Origin: Icerya purchasi
Lineage: Eukaryota; Arthropoda; Insecta; Hemiptera; Monophlebidae
Reading direction: 5' to 3'
Length of the DNA stretch: 64,000 nucleotides
Assembly: GCA_039619475.1 (NCBI GenBank)
Contig: CM077116.1
Location: forward strand, 99,617,164 to 99,681,163
Made by a program: the position numbers and the translations under genes. This document shows positions 10,661-23,751 of the stretch, in pieces; positions within the stretch are counted from its first letter, which is position 1, and each line of letters begins with the position of its first letter. The notes under the pieces were generated by a model, which worked only from the letters and a program-made list of their open reading frames with translations, was not told the origin of the DNA and made no database searches.

Positions 10661-13600
10661 GGCGTTCAGTTTGGATCTGGAAGACGTTGGTGATAGCTCT
10701 CTCAAAAAGTCAGTCGTAGTTTTGATCTGGAGTCGCTCGGTTTTACGCGAAAAAAGATAGTAGCTGGGTTCTCCAGTAAAGAAAAAGTTAATCGCATCTT
10801 TACGTTCGATTTCTTGGTTAATTAATATTTATATAAATATCCGACAGACATTTTTTGTAGTATAAATTTTGAATAGGAGCTGTAAATCGAAAATCTCACG
10901 TGAAGTGAGTAGAATAAGAAGGAAACAGGACATCGTATCACTGTCGTCGAGAAGACTCATCACCCGGCCCATATCCAGCTATTACCATTTTGATATACAT
11001 CATTATTAATCTCGTTACAATGTTTATCCAATTTATTTTAATTATTTACCTGTTTTCATTTATCTTTTTACCGGTCGACCGCCAAAGAAATATTTATGAA
11101 GGTATTTTAAAAATAAAGCTTTAATCGTAAATTTCGTTCTTAAAAATACATTAAAAAAAAAATATATAAAAAATCGCAATCACACTAATACTAAATAATA
11201 GATAATAAAAACAAAATATTTTATGTCCACGGTGTCATCCCTGAATGAAATTAAAACCAATAAGGTGTAACACTTGAACATACTGGAAAGAGATATGTAG
11301 GAATCGAAATAATTCAGACCATTCAAACGATCGCTATGCATTCGGTGTTAATGTGTGAGACATTAAAAAACATTAATAAACGAGCGTACACGTAGTCAAC
11401 GAAATGCCGTATAAACGTTATTTAACTAATCCATCCAATCGAGTCTTTCTACCTCCCCCCACGGCCCCGTGGTTCACTTCGATGTCGTGGTCATTATTTG
11501 CACCTTAACCAGGCTCTACCTTCTTCAAGGTTTTGGTTTAACACCCTTTTTAATACAACGTGGTCCGACCGATATTTTCTTCGGATACCATTTCCTCTCC
11601 ACTGAGCGCGTGCCATTTAGTACTCTAATTTGTTGCTGTTCGTTGGACATTTTCTCCTTCTTTTATCGCTATCTAACTGACTTTTCCTCATTTACCTGGT
11701 TAAAAAAAAAAAGAAAAAGAAAGAACGTAAAAGATAAGATAAAGACATACAACATGCGACATAAATGAAAAATGGGTAATTTATTCGGTCAATTACAGCG
11801 AAGCAAACAAAATCTGACTTAGGTTGTAGTATATGGCACCTAAAAAAAAAAAAAAAAAAAATAATAACTCGAAATTATAAATGAAATACTAGATTTACTG
11901 CAAAACAAAGAAACGCGGGAGGAAGGAAAAAAAATAACAGGAAAGTGAATAAAGCGAAAATAGCGCATAAATGGAATGGGAAGAAAGTAATGGTTGAAAA
12001 TCGGTAGAGTTCTCTGTTTGCTAGACTATTTGAAATAATGTATATCTGATGACTAAAGCGATAAATAGAAATATAGTTATCCTCAGAAACGTTTTCAAGC
12101 AAAGTCTATCTTCAGCCGGAAAACTCAGGAATTACGAACACGCAAATTGTGAAAATTTTATAGAAGGCAAACATATAAAATCGACGTATGTCGCGGAGAA
12201 AACAAAATCATGCTAAACATTCTTAGACGGTACAGTGTTTATAAAAGAAAATTGATAGAAAAACTAGTTATAATCATGTTTATGTAAAAACCAAAATGAA
12301 AGCCAAAGAAATCGATGTACAACCGGAAAAATACATTAAAAGCGAAGATAGATATGTTTCTATTTATCTATTAAGTGTATATTTCGAATAAAAATAACGA
12401 TTGTTACGCAGAATGTAAACAAAACTTATTTCGGATACTGAAAAGTAAAACGCAAAACGAGAATGTAGAGTATTATATGGAAAGGGAACAGTATAGGATA
12501 TACAGAAAACTGTACATAGGCACAAACGCACATATGTATATGTATAAAATGACAAAAAGAACGAAAAATATATTAAAAAAAAAAAAATTGAAATAGAAAT
12601 AATAAAAATAAATACGATTTTAGTAAAAGATGATATGGGTACAGGTGACGCGATATGTGTGATTATGTTTTTTACGCAGATTTACGATATGATGAAGAAA
12701 ATCTCTGTAGAATACCGGAAGATTTTTGAGTAAAGTGGAGGCCAATCGTCCGAAACGGAAGTGAAAAGTGAAGAACATATTGCGTACTTAATTTATACCC
12801 CATTACGCGTGCGCGTGAATGTTATCGAGATCGTATTTAATATATAATAGATAATAGAAAAAAAATATATGTGAGGATCATGTAGAAGCGATTGTGTGGA
12901 GGCTACTCTACTACTCAGGGTGGTTCTGGAAGAGAAGCTAGGGTTGAAATGCTACAATACAGATTTAGACGTAGCCATGGGACAAAGAAAAATATTTTAA
13001 AATAGGTCTTAAGAAACATTATTCTAGATTTCAAAGGTTTAGAGGATATTAGACATAACGAATCAAAAAAAAAAAAAAAAAAAGGGTAATTTCAGTGGAA
13101 AATATTGGAGTAGCGACAATTCCTATAGCAGTAAGTTCACTGAAAATATTTTATTATCTCGAATTATTGCGAGTTATAAAACCGAGGATATATTCAGCGA
13201 CATAAAGAGTTTACACATTACTACATTTAGGTAAAATATTAGCGAAATCTTATTAGTTATGTGTACGTGCCCCTTTCTACGTTTTATGCTTTAGCGCAGT
13301 CAAAAAAAAGGACTGTTTTTGTTTGACATTCATCGACTGGACGAACTGAAAAAATTTTGCATGACGTATTTTTTCGAGTATTTTTAGATAGTGGCATAGG
13401 AATGTAGCGATGAGGAGGCAAAGGAGGACACAGATTTAGAGCAAAAAGCGTATTAATTTATTTCCATTCGAGACAGCATTTTTAGAAAAAACAAAAAAAA
13501 AAAAAAGGTTAGTATATCGGAAAGCCGGAAATGATGCAGTTTTAGGTCGAATGTAAAGCAGATAAGGGCTCTTGTTTAGGCTAAGAGAAATTTTTAAGTT

Positions 13601-13920
13601 GAAGGGGAACACTGCTTCGTGTATAGTTCGGCATAGTTTGCAGAGACAAACTTCATCGCATTGCAAAAGCCGTTTCCCATACGGGGTTGCTTGGTCTTCT
13701 GCAACGAAGTCGCGGCGATTTCTTTTCACCTTCCGTTTCGGCAGCAAGCCGCTTGAAGTTTTCTTCTGCCGAATCCAAAAGCGGACGGTGCTTCAATGTC
13801 AGATTTTTAAACTCCGTTTTATGTACACACTCGGCTCATTACTGCGCTTGTGGAAAATATTCCAATATGACGGTGTACCGTTCGAAAGCAAAGAGACATC
13901 GCTACGAATGGAGGATACGA

Positions 13921-13925
<5 letters not shown>
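10661..13925. other. No gene seen; A-rich sequence
   Basis: About 3.3 kb with many A runs and no supported gene. Frames of 60-103 codons lack motifs. A degraded hammerhead-like motif is listed separately near 12069-12115. Confidence 0.5.
12069..12115 (-). ncRNA. Degraded Penelope/hammerhead-like motif
   Basis: The minus strand reads GGCTGAAGATAGACTTTGC and then TTGAAAACGTTTCTGAGGAT. CUGANGA followed, after a short putative stem, by GAAAACGTTTCT is the same order as in the Penelope-like repeats at 23.7-24.2 kb. Stem II is poorly paired, so it is either a relic or chance. Confidence 0.25.

Positions 13926-13962
<37 letters not shown>
13926..13962. repeat. (TTA)n microsatellite
   Basis: About twelve TTA units. 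Read on the plus strand it yields an isoleucine or tyrosine run in two overlapping frames (13572-14135 and 13687-13986), which is a sign that those frames are not genuine proteins. Confidence 0.95.
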
Positions 13963-13963
<1 letters not shown>

Positions 13964-16900
13964 GGATTATTCGGATTATACGGTGAATGTAACGCTATTC
14001 AACGAAAACATGGTTCCCGTTTGGCGAATTTCACTTATGCTAAAAACATTCACGGTTCAAGTGAAACTTAAAGCTGTTGCGCCTGAAGTATTGGCGCAGT
14101 TTCGTGATATTCTGCTTTGGAATGTGCCGAATTGAGTTAACAAAACCAGCAAAATTATTTATAATTTATCGTTAAAGAAAATAAAAGCACAAAAAAAAAA
14201 AAAAAAAATCGTTTTGCGGACTAGTTATCTTGTAGCGGTTCAAGTGAAAAACCGGAAGAACTCTTGCAACTACTAGCTGAGATGTGACAAATGTTACGAA
14301 ACGAGATGAAAACGTTTTATGTGACATTTTGGAAATTACTTTTTAACAATGCCATTATTTTACATATACTGTTGCGTTTACCTGTAGCCGGGATGAAAGC
14401 GATGTTATTCCACTTTCATGTTACTGCCGGAGCAATATGTCGCAGACAGATGCCCTACCGTTTTAGATGGTTTTACGCACTCATTGTTTTAGCTGCAGGA
14501 AAAGTGTTTATGACGTTGTTTAGGCCGCTGTTACCATTTTGCCGTGCTACTTTTTCACTCGAGTAATACCTCTTCGGTATGCTGTTGCATTTCGTTACGC
14601 TCCAACGATCAGTTGCAGAGAATTTAACGAGATTTCGGGCGCGATAATTGTTTCCGATCTTTCTACGAAAGCGCTTTTAGGCTTGTGTTTAGCAGCGAAC
14701 TTTTCATTTTCGTTCGTAACTGAAATTAGCGCTGATGTGAGAAAGGTGCACATGTGTGTCTGCATAAAAGAAAGCAAAAAAGTTTATTTTAAGGCCGTAA
14801 GATCTTTTTTTCTTTTTTTTTTTAAATCTTGGCGCTTGTTTTGAGAAACGCGCCTAATTTTAAAAAAACAAAAGAAAACAGAGTATTATGTTTTGTCTAA
14901 AATTCCAAATACACGTATTGTAGAAGCGACGTATTTAATGTTAATCCTTGTAATAGGCCTACGCATAAACTAGTTTGGTGGACTCTTGATAAGGTTTCGT
15001 GAATTTCAGAATTGGAATTTTCAAAGTGGTAGAATCGGAAGAGAATATTTTATTTTTCCTGGACACAACCATGTTTTCTCCGATAACTATCAACCTGTTC
15101 GACTTTTCGCATCTAGGAACAAGTTGAATCTGGAATCTATGCGACTTTTACTTTCGTATCCTTATCTACATTGGACTAAACTTTGCAATCAGAATCCGTA
15201 AAAAATCATTTCCATTTAGTATCTGATTTTTTTTTTTTTCTACGATCAAACGTGTAGGATTCACAAATATCCGCACGAAAAGGGAAATCAAAAACCTGGT
15301 GCTGAACATGATCATACAAATAGTTTGTTTTTTTTTGTTTTTTTTTTGATAAAAAATCTATAAGAAATGTTTAATCAAAATAGTTCTTTTACGATTTTAA
15401 AACACTGTTGATATTTTTTCGTTTTTTTTTAATCCAACTTTTTGTATAGAAATAGTATGAAACTCGGCTCTGCTTTCATTATATATCTAACATTCATTTA
15501 AAAAGTTAACCCCTCCCCCGCCGGAAGCATCCGTGTTTATCGATGAGGTTGTTGATTTTGGTTTGAATGTCATTAATGCTAAAAAAAACAAATACGCAGT
15601 TTTCTTCGTTATCCTCGGTGACCCGGTTACCACGGAGAACTCTTTTAATTGTTTATGAACTATAGATATCTTCAGATTATTAACAAAGAGAGTAGTTTAG
15701 ATTTCTGTTGGATCCCCAGTCATCGCAGAGTTAAATTAAACGGCGTGTTACTATCTTCCTGCTAAGAACGCTGCTTTGGATGCAATTGCACTCTTGTACA
15801 TATTCCTTTTTCAGACTCGGATCAGAAAATTGTTGCATTCAATTTTGTGGATCCCTTTTTGGATGTAACTACAACGACAGTGAATTAATGTTTACTAACG
15901 ATGCGCTGACCTGAGAAAAGGCTGAAAAAATTCGGAAAAACTGACGGGTAAACTTGTTTTTTTTTTATTTTTCGACATTGTCAACTATTAAACTCAATTT
16001 TTAGCAAAAAGTTTAAAGAAATTTTACATTTTTTTAAACTTTCGTTTTCCTGATAAGGTTTAAATTGATTTTTATGATGGACTAAATATATAATTTTATC
16101 ACTTTCAATTGTAAAACTGACTTATTCAGATTAATCTGAAAACAAACCACCTTTAAATCTGACACTTATAGCATAACGTAATAGTACTGAATTTAAATAT
16201 TGAATGCATTCTCCTCGTTCAGTTGTGCGATTAGAGTTACATTGCCTCCAGCTAAATGTTCAAAGGTGCTGAAATTGTGAGTAACTTTGCTTTCTCTTTC
16301 CAGCTAGTTTCTATGGGTCCCATATGAAACTTGCGTTTGGGCGTTTTACAATTTTATTACTCCGTTGATCATTATCCGACACGTTTCAAATAGATGTTTT
16401 CACTATCATAATACGATTTTAATGTAAACTACTAGTGTCGGTTTAAAATAATAATAGTAGTAATGGTTATATAAATTACGCGCGTAAAATATACATGCAG
16501 AGAGCCCCCCCCCGTATGGTTTCTGAAGAACGAATGAATGAATGAAAAGTATATTAGGTAAGCGGTAGATAACGTTTGTGCTAACATAAAATTTAGTTTG
16601 AAAGTATTTACAAGAACGCGCTAGAAAAGTTATATTTGTGTACGATGTAGGAGAAATTAAATAATAGCCGACGCTGACAATTTATTGATAAATTTTCACA
16701 ATTTGTGGTAATTTTATTCCTTTTGAGACACTATTTCCATTACGAATAGCGGGTAAAACAAGTGTCGAAACTTTCATTACTTTTGGTGAACAAATAAATG
16801 CGAGCAGATGGTGAAGATAAAATTACTGCTTCAACGAGACGTTTCGAAAATGGATTTAAAACGTTTGCAACTTCGAGTCGCAATTAAAGGTACATTTTAT

Positions 16901-17708
16901 GATTAAAATCACCTGTATCATCATCATCGTCATCATTATTATTAGTTTTATTTTTATTGTTGCTTTATCTAATATTTACTTTTATTTAAATTTCATGATT
17001 TTTTTTTTAGTTTTGAGCGCTTAATGTGCAGGTATTATTTCATTTCTCTGTATTGCTGTCTTCGTATTTTCGGGTGAATATTATTTATCTGATATACAGA
17101 ATGTATGCGGATGGACACGCTGAATCTACCTCCACGTCCTTTTCTATCGTAACCGGGAAGATCATCATTATTTTCCCAGTTATTTTTAAAAAAAACTTAT
17201 TTTTAGTTTTTATAAAGACGTAAATTAACGAATAGTGTGATTTTCTGTCCAAACATTAAAAAGTAACAGACGTGAAAATAAAAAATATTTTTACAGTTTC
17301 CCAAATGTAAACGACATTTTTTACTAAAATACTTTTTTTCAACTGTGTTTCTTCAGACGTGCGATCACCAAATGTTAACGGGAAACATTTTTTTTTGCTA
17401 TACGCAGGAATTATGTAAAACAAATATTGAATAGAATTAGTATTCGTCACTATCCTCATTAATTACAACGCAGTTTCCTGGAATATTGAAAGTAAAACTT
17501 GAAGCTTTTGCTAGCTTTACAATTTTTGACAAAATCTTGCACTGTACCTGTTTATGTGGAATAGTCGTAAAATTTTAACTGAAGAAATTGCTAACGTGAA
17601 TTAATACTAAAAAAAAATCTTTGACAGTCGGGAATTAACCGGTTATGACAATTTCGCGCTCAGACAGATATTGTTAAAAACAATAAATAAAGCACAAGTA
17701 AAATATAT

Positions 17709-17756
<48 letters not shown>

Positions 17757-18258
17757 AGTAATTAACATAACAAAAAAAACCCAAACGAAAAAGATTCACG
17801 AAAGAAAAATAGTTTTTGATGTATTCGTGAATACTTTGCAAGAAATTCAGCATTTGTATATTCATCGCGACGAACCAACTCTGCTGATAAACGGCATTCG
17901 TTGTCGAAACTGCATTCTGTTCACTACTAGATAATTTAAAGTTTACTTGAAATATTAATCATCAATTCATCCGAATATATTCTTATAGAAAATTAAAAAT
18001 TAAACCTATAAATTAGAAGCTTTCCAAAAAATCAGATCTTTTTTCCACGATCTTGCACCGGATCGAAAGATTTGAAAAAGTTCCCGAATATATCATAACA
18101 GACGTTTATAATTTGCATGTCTGAAGAAACACAATTGAAAACAATAACTTCGGTAAAAAAGTTGCGTTGCCATTTAAGAATTGTACAAGTATTTTGTTTT
18201 CACGTAATTTTCTGGTGCTTAGAAAACATTACCATTCGTTAATTTTCATTTTTACTAT
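13963..18258. other. No gene seen
   Basis: More than 4 kb of AT-rich spacer. Frames up to 101 codons on the plus strand (14291-14844) carry no motif. A long (TA)n tract lies at 17711-17749. Confidence 0.5.
17711..17749. repeat. (TA)n microsatellite
   Basis: About nineteen TA units. It is self-complementary, so it is cruciform-prone and assembly-sensitive. Confidence 0.95.
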
Positions 18259-18460
18259 GTAATGTGTACGTTACATTGTACAGACTGTAAAAAAATAAAA
18301 TAAAATAAAAATATAAAATTTCGGAAAACGTGGTGAGAGCGAAAATGTGGGTGTTTGTGAGATACTGTTGTCGGACGGGGATGAATATGTTATTATGCGG
18401 TCCCGCTAAGTGAAAGGCTCACCCCATTCGTCAAGAAAACAAAGAAGGAAATGATCGAAA
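18259..18460 (+). repeat. Dispersed repeat with promoter-like content, copy 2
   Basis: Starts TGTAATGTGTACGTTACAT, then an A-rich AAATAAAATAAAATAAAAAT run, GTGAGAGCGAAAATGTGGGT and GGACGGGGATGAAT. The order matches copy 1 at 10475. Both are in the same orientation about 7.8 kb apart. Possible extension to about 18770 through CCTATCGGTCGC-like words is not certain. Confidence 0.4.
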
Positions 18461-18887
18461 TGATACGGTTTCGAGACCGCGGTCGAGGAGTTAGCCGCTG
18501 CTTTACCTTTCTCCAGAAATATTGTTTTTGAGCTCTTCCAGTCGTGTTAAAAATATCGGTAAAAATAAGTCGTCAGTTACATTACGGTTGTATGGTAATG
18601 GTTAATTGATTCGGTCAAAATTTCAGTTGACGTTAAGATAAGAAATATAGCGGAACTTCAGCAGAAATAAGATCTTCACACACCGAATTAAAGGATTCTA
18701 CATCACCTATCGGTCGCAGTCTCTGAAGAATATCGGAGCGTCATCCAACGGACCACGGATCACCGTCGACAACATTGCATTTAAAAGAAATCCTTTTTGT
18801 TCTTGTACATTTGTGAATTCATTAATTGTGCATTTTCAGCGGCCGGTCTGTTAACAACGAGTGCTGTTGGCAAGTGTGTAATATTAA

Positions 18888-19605
18888 ATCCTATCAAAAA
18901 CATAAATGTAAAAATGGGAGCCAAGTTCAATATTAAGAATATTCGTAGTTATCGACTTCGCCGACAAAAGATTGAGAATGGGTGCCAAGTTCTGTAGATG
19001 ATCCTGAAATTTATTTATAAGAACATACATCATTCTAAAATTAAATCACAATTTGTTGTTTTTTTCATAGACAACAATGTTTGCTATTTAAAAATATAAC
19101 TTCTTAAATTTGAACAGTCGAATTATTTACACAAAGCAGATATTTAGGATAAATTAAAGCTCACGATTTGACTTGGCTAGTTTTCACATTCAAGTAATCT
19201 TATATTTGGCTAAATAACTTAGTTTCTTTTGTTATACGCCAGTTACCGTTTTTGTATTGAAAGGTCAACATTAAGCTCTTCTAAAAATTTGGTTTGCTGG
19301 TAAAAACTAGCCAAGTCAAATCGTGAGCTTTAATTTATCTTAAATATCTGCTTTGTGTAAATAATTCGACTGTTCAAATTTAAGAAGTTATATTTTTAAA
19401 TAGCAAACATTGTTGTCTATGAAAAAAACAACAAATTGTGATTTAATTTTAGAATGTTGTATGTTCTTATAAATAAATTTCGGGATTATCTAAAGAACTT
19501 GGCACCCATTTAGATGTCAATTCTTTTGTCGGCGAAGTCGATAACTACGAATATTCTTAATATTGAACTTGGCTCCCATTTTTACATTTATATTTTTGAT
19601 AGGAT
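18888..19605. repeat. Long near-perfect inverted repeat, arms about 300 bp
   Basis: The left arm 18888-19187 and right arm 19300-19605 are reverse complements with only about ten substitutions and one short indel (my hand alignment), around a 112-bp spacer. Each arm contains two spaced ATGGGWGCCAAGTTC words. An 11-bp direct repeat, TCATTAATTGT, occurs at 18819-18829 and 19607-19617, just outside or near the ends, and could be a target duplication of a slightly larger unit. No transposase or recognised terminal motif. If transcribed in either direction it would form a long double-stranded hairpin. A 66-codon plus frame (18797-18997) overlaps the left arm but looks incidental. Confidence 0.9.
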
Positions 19606-19639
19606 ATCATTAATTGTTGTAAAGAAATTATTATTATTA

Positions 19640-19740
19640 TTCATTCAAATTCAAATTCAAATCGTTTATTCTTCAAAATAGGCTTACAAAGTGAGCACTT
19701 TTCGAAAGTCAAGTTATCGAGTCCGTCTATCCCCTAACTT
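19640..19740 (-). mobile_element. 3' tail of a CR1-like non-LTR retrotransposon
   Basis: Read on the minus strand: CTCACTTTGTAAGCCTATTT, GAAGAATAAACGATTTGAAT and then repeated TTGAAT units. A polyadenylation-like AATAAA close to a short tandem tail is the usual 3' end of many insect CR1/Jockey elements. Only the tail is recognisable, with no reverse transcriptase attached. Confidence 0.5.
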
Positions 19741-20542
19741 TAAAATACCGCCACTATTCGTTTAATGTTCCGAAGAACCAAAATGTTTTCGAACGATATT
19801 TAACACAATGCACCGGTCAATTAATAAATTGTTTATTAGCGAAATACGATGAAATACTCGATATTGATTAAAAGTCTTAAAAGTCGACTGTTTCCGAAAC
19901 GATTAAAAGGGGTAATATAAAATAAACTGCAAAAAAAGACTGACAAAGATACAAAATGATGAGAGGCAAAAGAGCGTTTTTCGAAGCGACATACTGAAGA
20001 AACGAAGTTAAACAAGAACAACGTGTTGACGGTTAAAAGATCAGCGAGCCAGTTATTTTTCTAACGCAGCGAAACTTATCAATATCCGTCGTTTCGTAAA
20101 TTTTATAACTTTACATCTAGCAATTGAATAAATTAAATTAAAATAAACGAACGAAATTAAGTAAAAAATATGGAAATTTCACGGTTTTCTGAGATTTTTT
20201 CCTTTGTATACACACAATTACCCAGCTGGACGCCAAATTTCAACTTTCTAGGTCACCTGGAAGTGGGTTCGGTTTTTGATCTATATGTCAGTCAGTGATA
20301 AAAATGACGATTTTCAGACGTTAATATCTCAATAACCGTTTGCGTTGTATTTATGAAATTTCGGGTTCTAGTTAATTTAATGGGTTTTAATGAATTGAGT
20401 TATTAAGGGGTTAAAAGTAGCTTCAAATGGTTCGTGTAAATATACACACGGTTGCTGCGTCGTCACCAGTTCCTTTTTTTCGGCTTGAACTTGGCTTGAC
20501 ACGCTGCCGCGTGTCTAGAAAACAACTATGCATTACTTTTCA

Positions 20543-20590
20543 AATCAAATCAAAGCAAATAGCGTTTATTATTATTATTATAGCATATTC
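20543..20590 (-). mobile_element. Short non-LTR 3' tail
   Basis: On the minus strand AATAATAATAATAAACGC is followed by TTTGATTTGATTTGA, a short tandem tail after an AATAAA-like signal. It resembles the tail at 19640 but not enough upstream sequence is recognisable to name the family. Confidence 0.35.
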
Positions 20591-21503
20591 CATCTATGCG
20601 CAATGATACGCGAGAGATGAACTATTCAGTTAAATTATCTAAATCTAACACCTATAATTACTATTTACAAACTAAAGAGACCAACAGTTTTTGTTTATCG
20701 AACATTATAAAATGAAAGCCGTTAGGATTTTTACATATTTACATTAATAACTTCTAAAAATCGTTCAGCAAGAAAATAACTGAAACACTAAAAATTTTTT
20801 AAATGTATAAACGAAAATCTTAAAGGGATATTGAAATTATAAAATAACTTCTGAAAATTCACTAAAATATACAAATAACTAAAACAATAAATATTTCTTA
20901 AATGGGAAAAATAAAATATTAACAGAAAATTAAAATTATAAACCGATTAATTACGTGTAGTAATTTTCAGAAATCGCTTCATATAAACTACTGAAAGCAA
21001 TAAGAATTTCTGGCATGTTTAAAAGTGAATATTGACGAAATATTGAAATTAAAAACCCACCTACCGGTACCACCACTTTGAAACAGGCAACTTCTATTTC
21101 ACAGTCCATAAAATGAAACCCATTTAATTTGTTACCGCAATACAGTTATTCAAGGGAGCAAGCAATCGTCACAGAAAACGATATGTATGCAAAAGATAAT
21201 TTTGTAACTAGAAGTTAGCTGAATAGATATTTCAAACCTTATGGCACCGCCTATAATTTAACGAGTGATGCCTTGTTCAGGTAAGAATTGAAAACAGTTG
21301 CACCTGAATATCTCACTTGTAATCTTGTACGATATTTAAATGACTTGGGAATTGAGACAGAATCTTTTAATAATAATTAAAATAATAATAATTTTAGGTT
21401 CACGGTGATTACGATACCGTTGTGATGTCCCCGAGGGCGTAACTGAACGGTAACGTTTCATTTGGTATCCCTCCTGGGAATCTAAACTATACTGTTTCAA
21501 CTA
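20591..21503. other. No gene seen
   Basis: AT-rich sequence between retrotransposon tails, without a gene or clear repeat. Confidence 0.5.
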
Positions 21504-23640
21504 TTTTTTTTTTTTTAAGATCCCCCTATTGGACACGTCAGCTAAGGACCTACACCCAGAAACAACAAAAAAGAAAAGAGCCGTCAGTTAAATTTTGATT
21601 CGGTCAGATATGGACAATATAAAGGAACTAACGGATGAGATAATGGATGGTAAAGAGAAGGACAGAATATAAGATGCACAATAAGGAGCGGGGAGCTTGA
21701 GTTTCAGCAAACAAGAATATAGGATACCGCGTTCAACAGAAAGAGATGGACATTCAAAAAAGATGTGATTGGCGTCGCAATTCGCCGCCTCATTAGGGTG
21801 AAGAGGACAATTTGGAGAAGAAACAAGGGAAAAGCGAAAACGAGAGGAAGGAAGAGCAGAATGGTCAAAACGCAAGCGAATCATAGAAATGACAATGGAA
21901 CGGGGAAGTGAAGGAAACTCAAAGAACCAGGGCTCGGAAGACTAGGCTGTACAGACAGATAAAAGGATTGATCGTTACGGAAGGAGGAAGGGTAAATATC
22001 TGACCAAAGTTTAAGATGAAATTTAGTACGTAGGGAATTCAAGTTGGAGGATGGAATGTTTTTAAAGAAGGAACGAGAGGTAGCAGCAATTCGAGCCAAG
22101 GAATCGGCCGTCTCATTACCTTTAATGCCTATATGGCTGGGAATCCACAGAAAATCAACACAGATGGAGTAGTGAGAGGAAAGAAGATGGATAAGACAGC
22201 GTATGCGAAGAATGATGAAATCAGAAGAGTTATCAGGAAAAGGGGAGCTGCTCGCTTGAAGAACACTCATGGAGTCTGAGATAATCAAATAATTAGAAAA
22301 CTGACGACTGGAAGAAATGAAGATAATGGAGCGTAGGATAGCCATCGACTCGGCTGTAAAGATTGAACAGAAAGAAGGAAGACAAAATGATTCAGAAAAA
22401 TTGAAGTCCGGAAGAATAAAAGAAGCTCCAACACCATGAGGTCCCCTGGAGCCATCTGTGAAGATGGGTACATGCGATGGGAAATTGGGAATTGATAATG
22501 CTATGGAATTCCTGTTGAATTATTGCCTGAGGAAAGGATTTGGAAAGTGAAGGTACAAAAGAAACATTGGGAGAATGGCAGAGATCGACAAAGCTAAAAG
22601 AAAAGGCAGGAAGATTATTACCTGAGATTGTGTAAGGCCAAAAGGAACTAAGGCGAAGGGAAATGATGGCTGAAACAGGAATTTTCCTAGGCGTAAAACG
22701 CCAGTTCTTATAAATTGAAAGGTAGGAATGAATAAGAGTACAGGACGTGAGAAGAAGACGTTCGGAGAGGAAACGACAGCCTAAGTAGGATCTGCGAAGA
22801 GACAGGGGTGGTGTGTGAGACTCTGCGAGAATTGCTGGAATTAGAGTAAACTTGAGAGCACCAAGACAAAGCCGAAGACACGAATTTTGGATAATGTCCA
22901 ATTTAGAAAGACGAGATATATAGAGGCACAACCATATATAAAAGAGCAGTAATCAAATTTGGAACGGACAATGGCTTTATACAAGGCGATCAGAATGTAC
23001 GGATCTCCACCCCATTTTGTTGAGGACAGCGCTTTCAGCAGGTTTAGCTTTTTAATAGCAGAAAAGGAAAGATAATCAATATGTTCAGAGAATGTCAGCC
23101 GACTATTAAGAACAACTCCAAGATAGCAGAAACAGTTAACGTGAGGAAGAGGTAGATTGTTTACAGATAGATTAAGCAAGGCAGGATTGTAAGGGCAAAG
23201 TGGAAAGACAATAGACGAAGACTTAGAAGGAAAGATAGAAAGGTTAATTGAGGATAAGGAGTGATCCAGTGCAGTAAGAGATGAACTAAGAGCCTCATTA
23301 GCGGCTACAAAATCAGAGGCGGAAGAAAACTGCAGGATATCATCGGCAAAAAACAAGGAGGAGGAATTTAAAGGAAGAGAAGCAACACCGATAGTGTAGA
23401 TATTAAAGAGAGTAGGACTAAGGGAAGAACCGTGTGGGAGGCCACGAAAAATTTTTCTTTCATGGCAGAGAGATACAGAAGAAATATGGATAGAGCGATT
23501 CATCATGGGATTAATAACAAGGGAAGAAAATTTAACTGGGACGTTAATTTCCGACATTTTTTCCCTTAAAGTTGGCAGGTGTACATTATCAAAAGCAGAG
23601 GAGACATCAATGAAGCTTAGCTAAGGTGTACTGTTTTTGG
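21504..23640 (-). pseudogene. I/Jockey-type non-LTR retrotransposon, 5'-truncated ORF2 with RT, RNase H and zinc knuckle
   Basis: On the minus strand the copy opens inside reverse transcriptase with SFIDVSSAFDNVHLPTL (motif A, about 23589-23618). It continues through GLPHGSSLSPTLFNIY (motif B) and LFFADDIL (motif C, FADD, about 23339-23353). A thumb region follows (LDIIQNSCLRLCLGALKF). RNase H has FTDGS (about 22450), TAES, SDSMS (about 22270) and FLWIPSHIGIKGNETAD. The end is a knuckle, CDANHIFFEC, and the stop is at 21588. At least two or three frameshifts break the frame (near 22930, 22490 and 21880), so it cannot be translated whole. The T run at 21504-21518 is the poly(A) tail on the other strand. 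Fingers, endonuclease and ORF1 are absent. It is related to, but clearly distinct from, the copy at 24181-25080. Confidence 0.9.
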
Positions 23641-23713
23641 ATGAAGGATTTGTATATAATAAAATAAACTATAATAACAAACAATATAGATCAATAAATT
23701 AGATAAATACCTA

Positions 23714-23751
23714 TTTAGAAACGTTTTCGGGCATAACCCATCATCAGCTAA
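23714..23751 (-). ncRNA. Hammerhead-ribozyme-like core, copy A
   Basis: The minus strand reads TTAG-CTGATGA-T-GGG-TTATG-CCC-GAAA-ACGTTT-CTAA. CTGATGA and GAAA are the two conserved catalytic boxes of the hammerhead. GGG/CCC makes stem II and TTAG/CTAA a four-base-pair stem I. One extra T lies between the first box and stem II, and stem III is only about two base pairs. Weak stem III is known for Penelope-associated hammerheads, which are reported to act as dimers. Activity is inferred. Confidence 0.6.

Noticed and set aside
13572..14135. 187-codon plus-strand frame
   Set aside because: It includes a long tyrosine run encoded by the (TTA)n microsatellite, and an overlapping frame reads the same tract as isoleucine. 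No domain.
22392..22931. Separate 179-codon gene on the minus strand
   Set aside because: It is the thumb region of the retrotransposon at 21504-23640 in another frame, with its last part out of frame over the RNase H domain.
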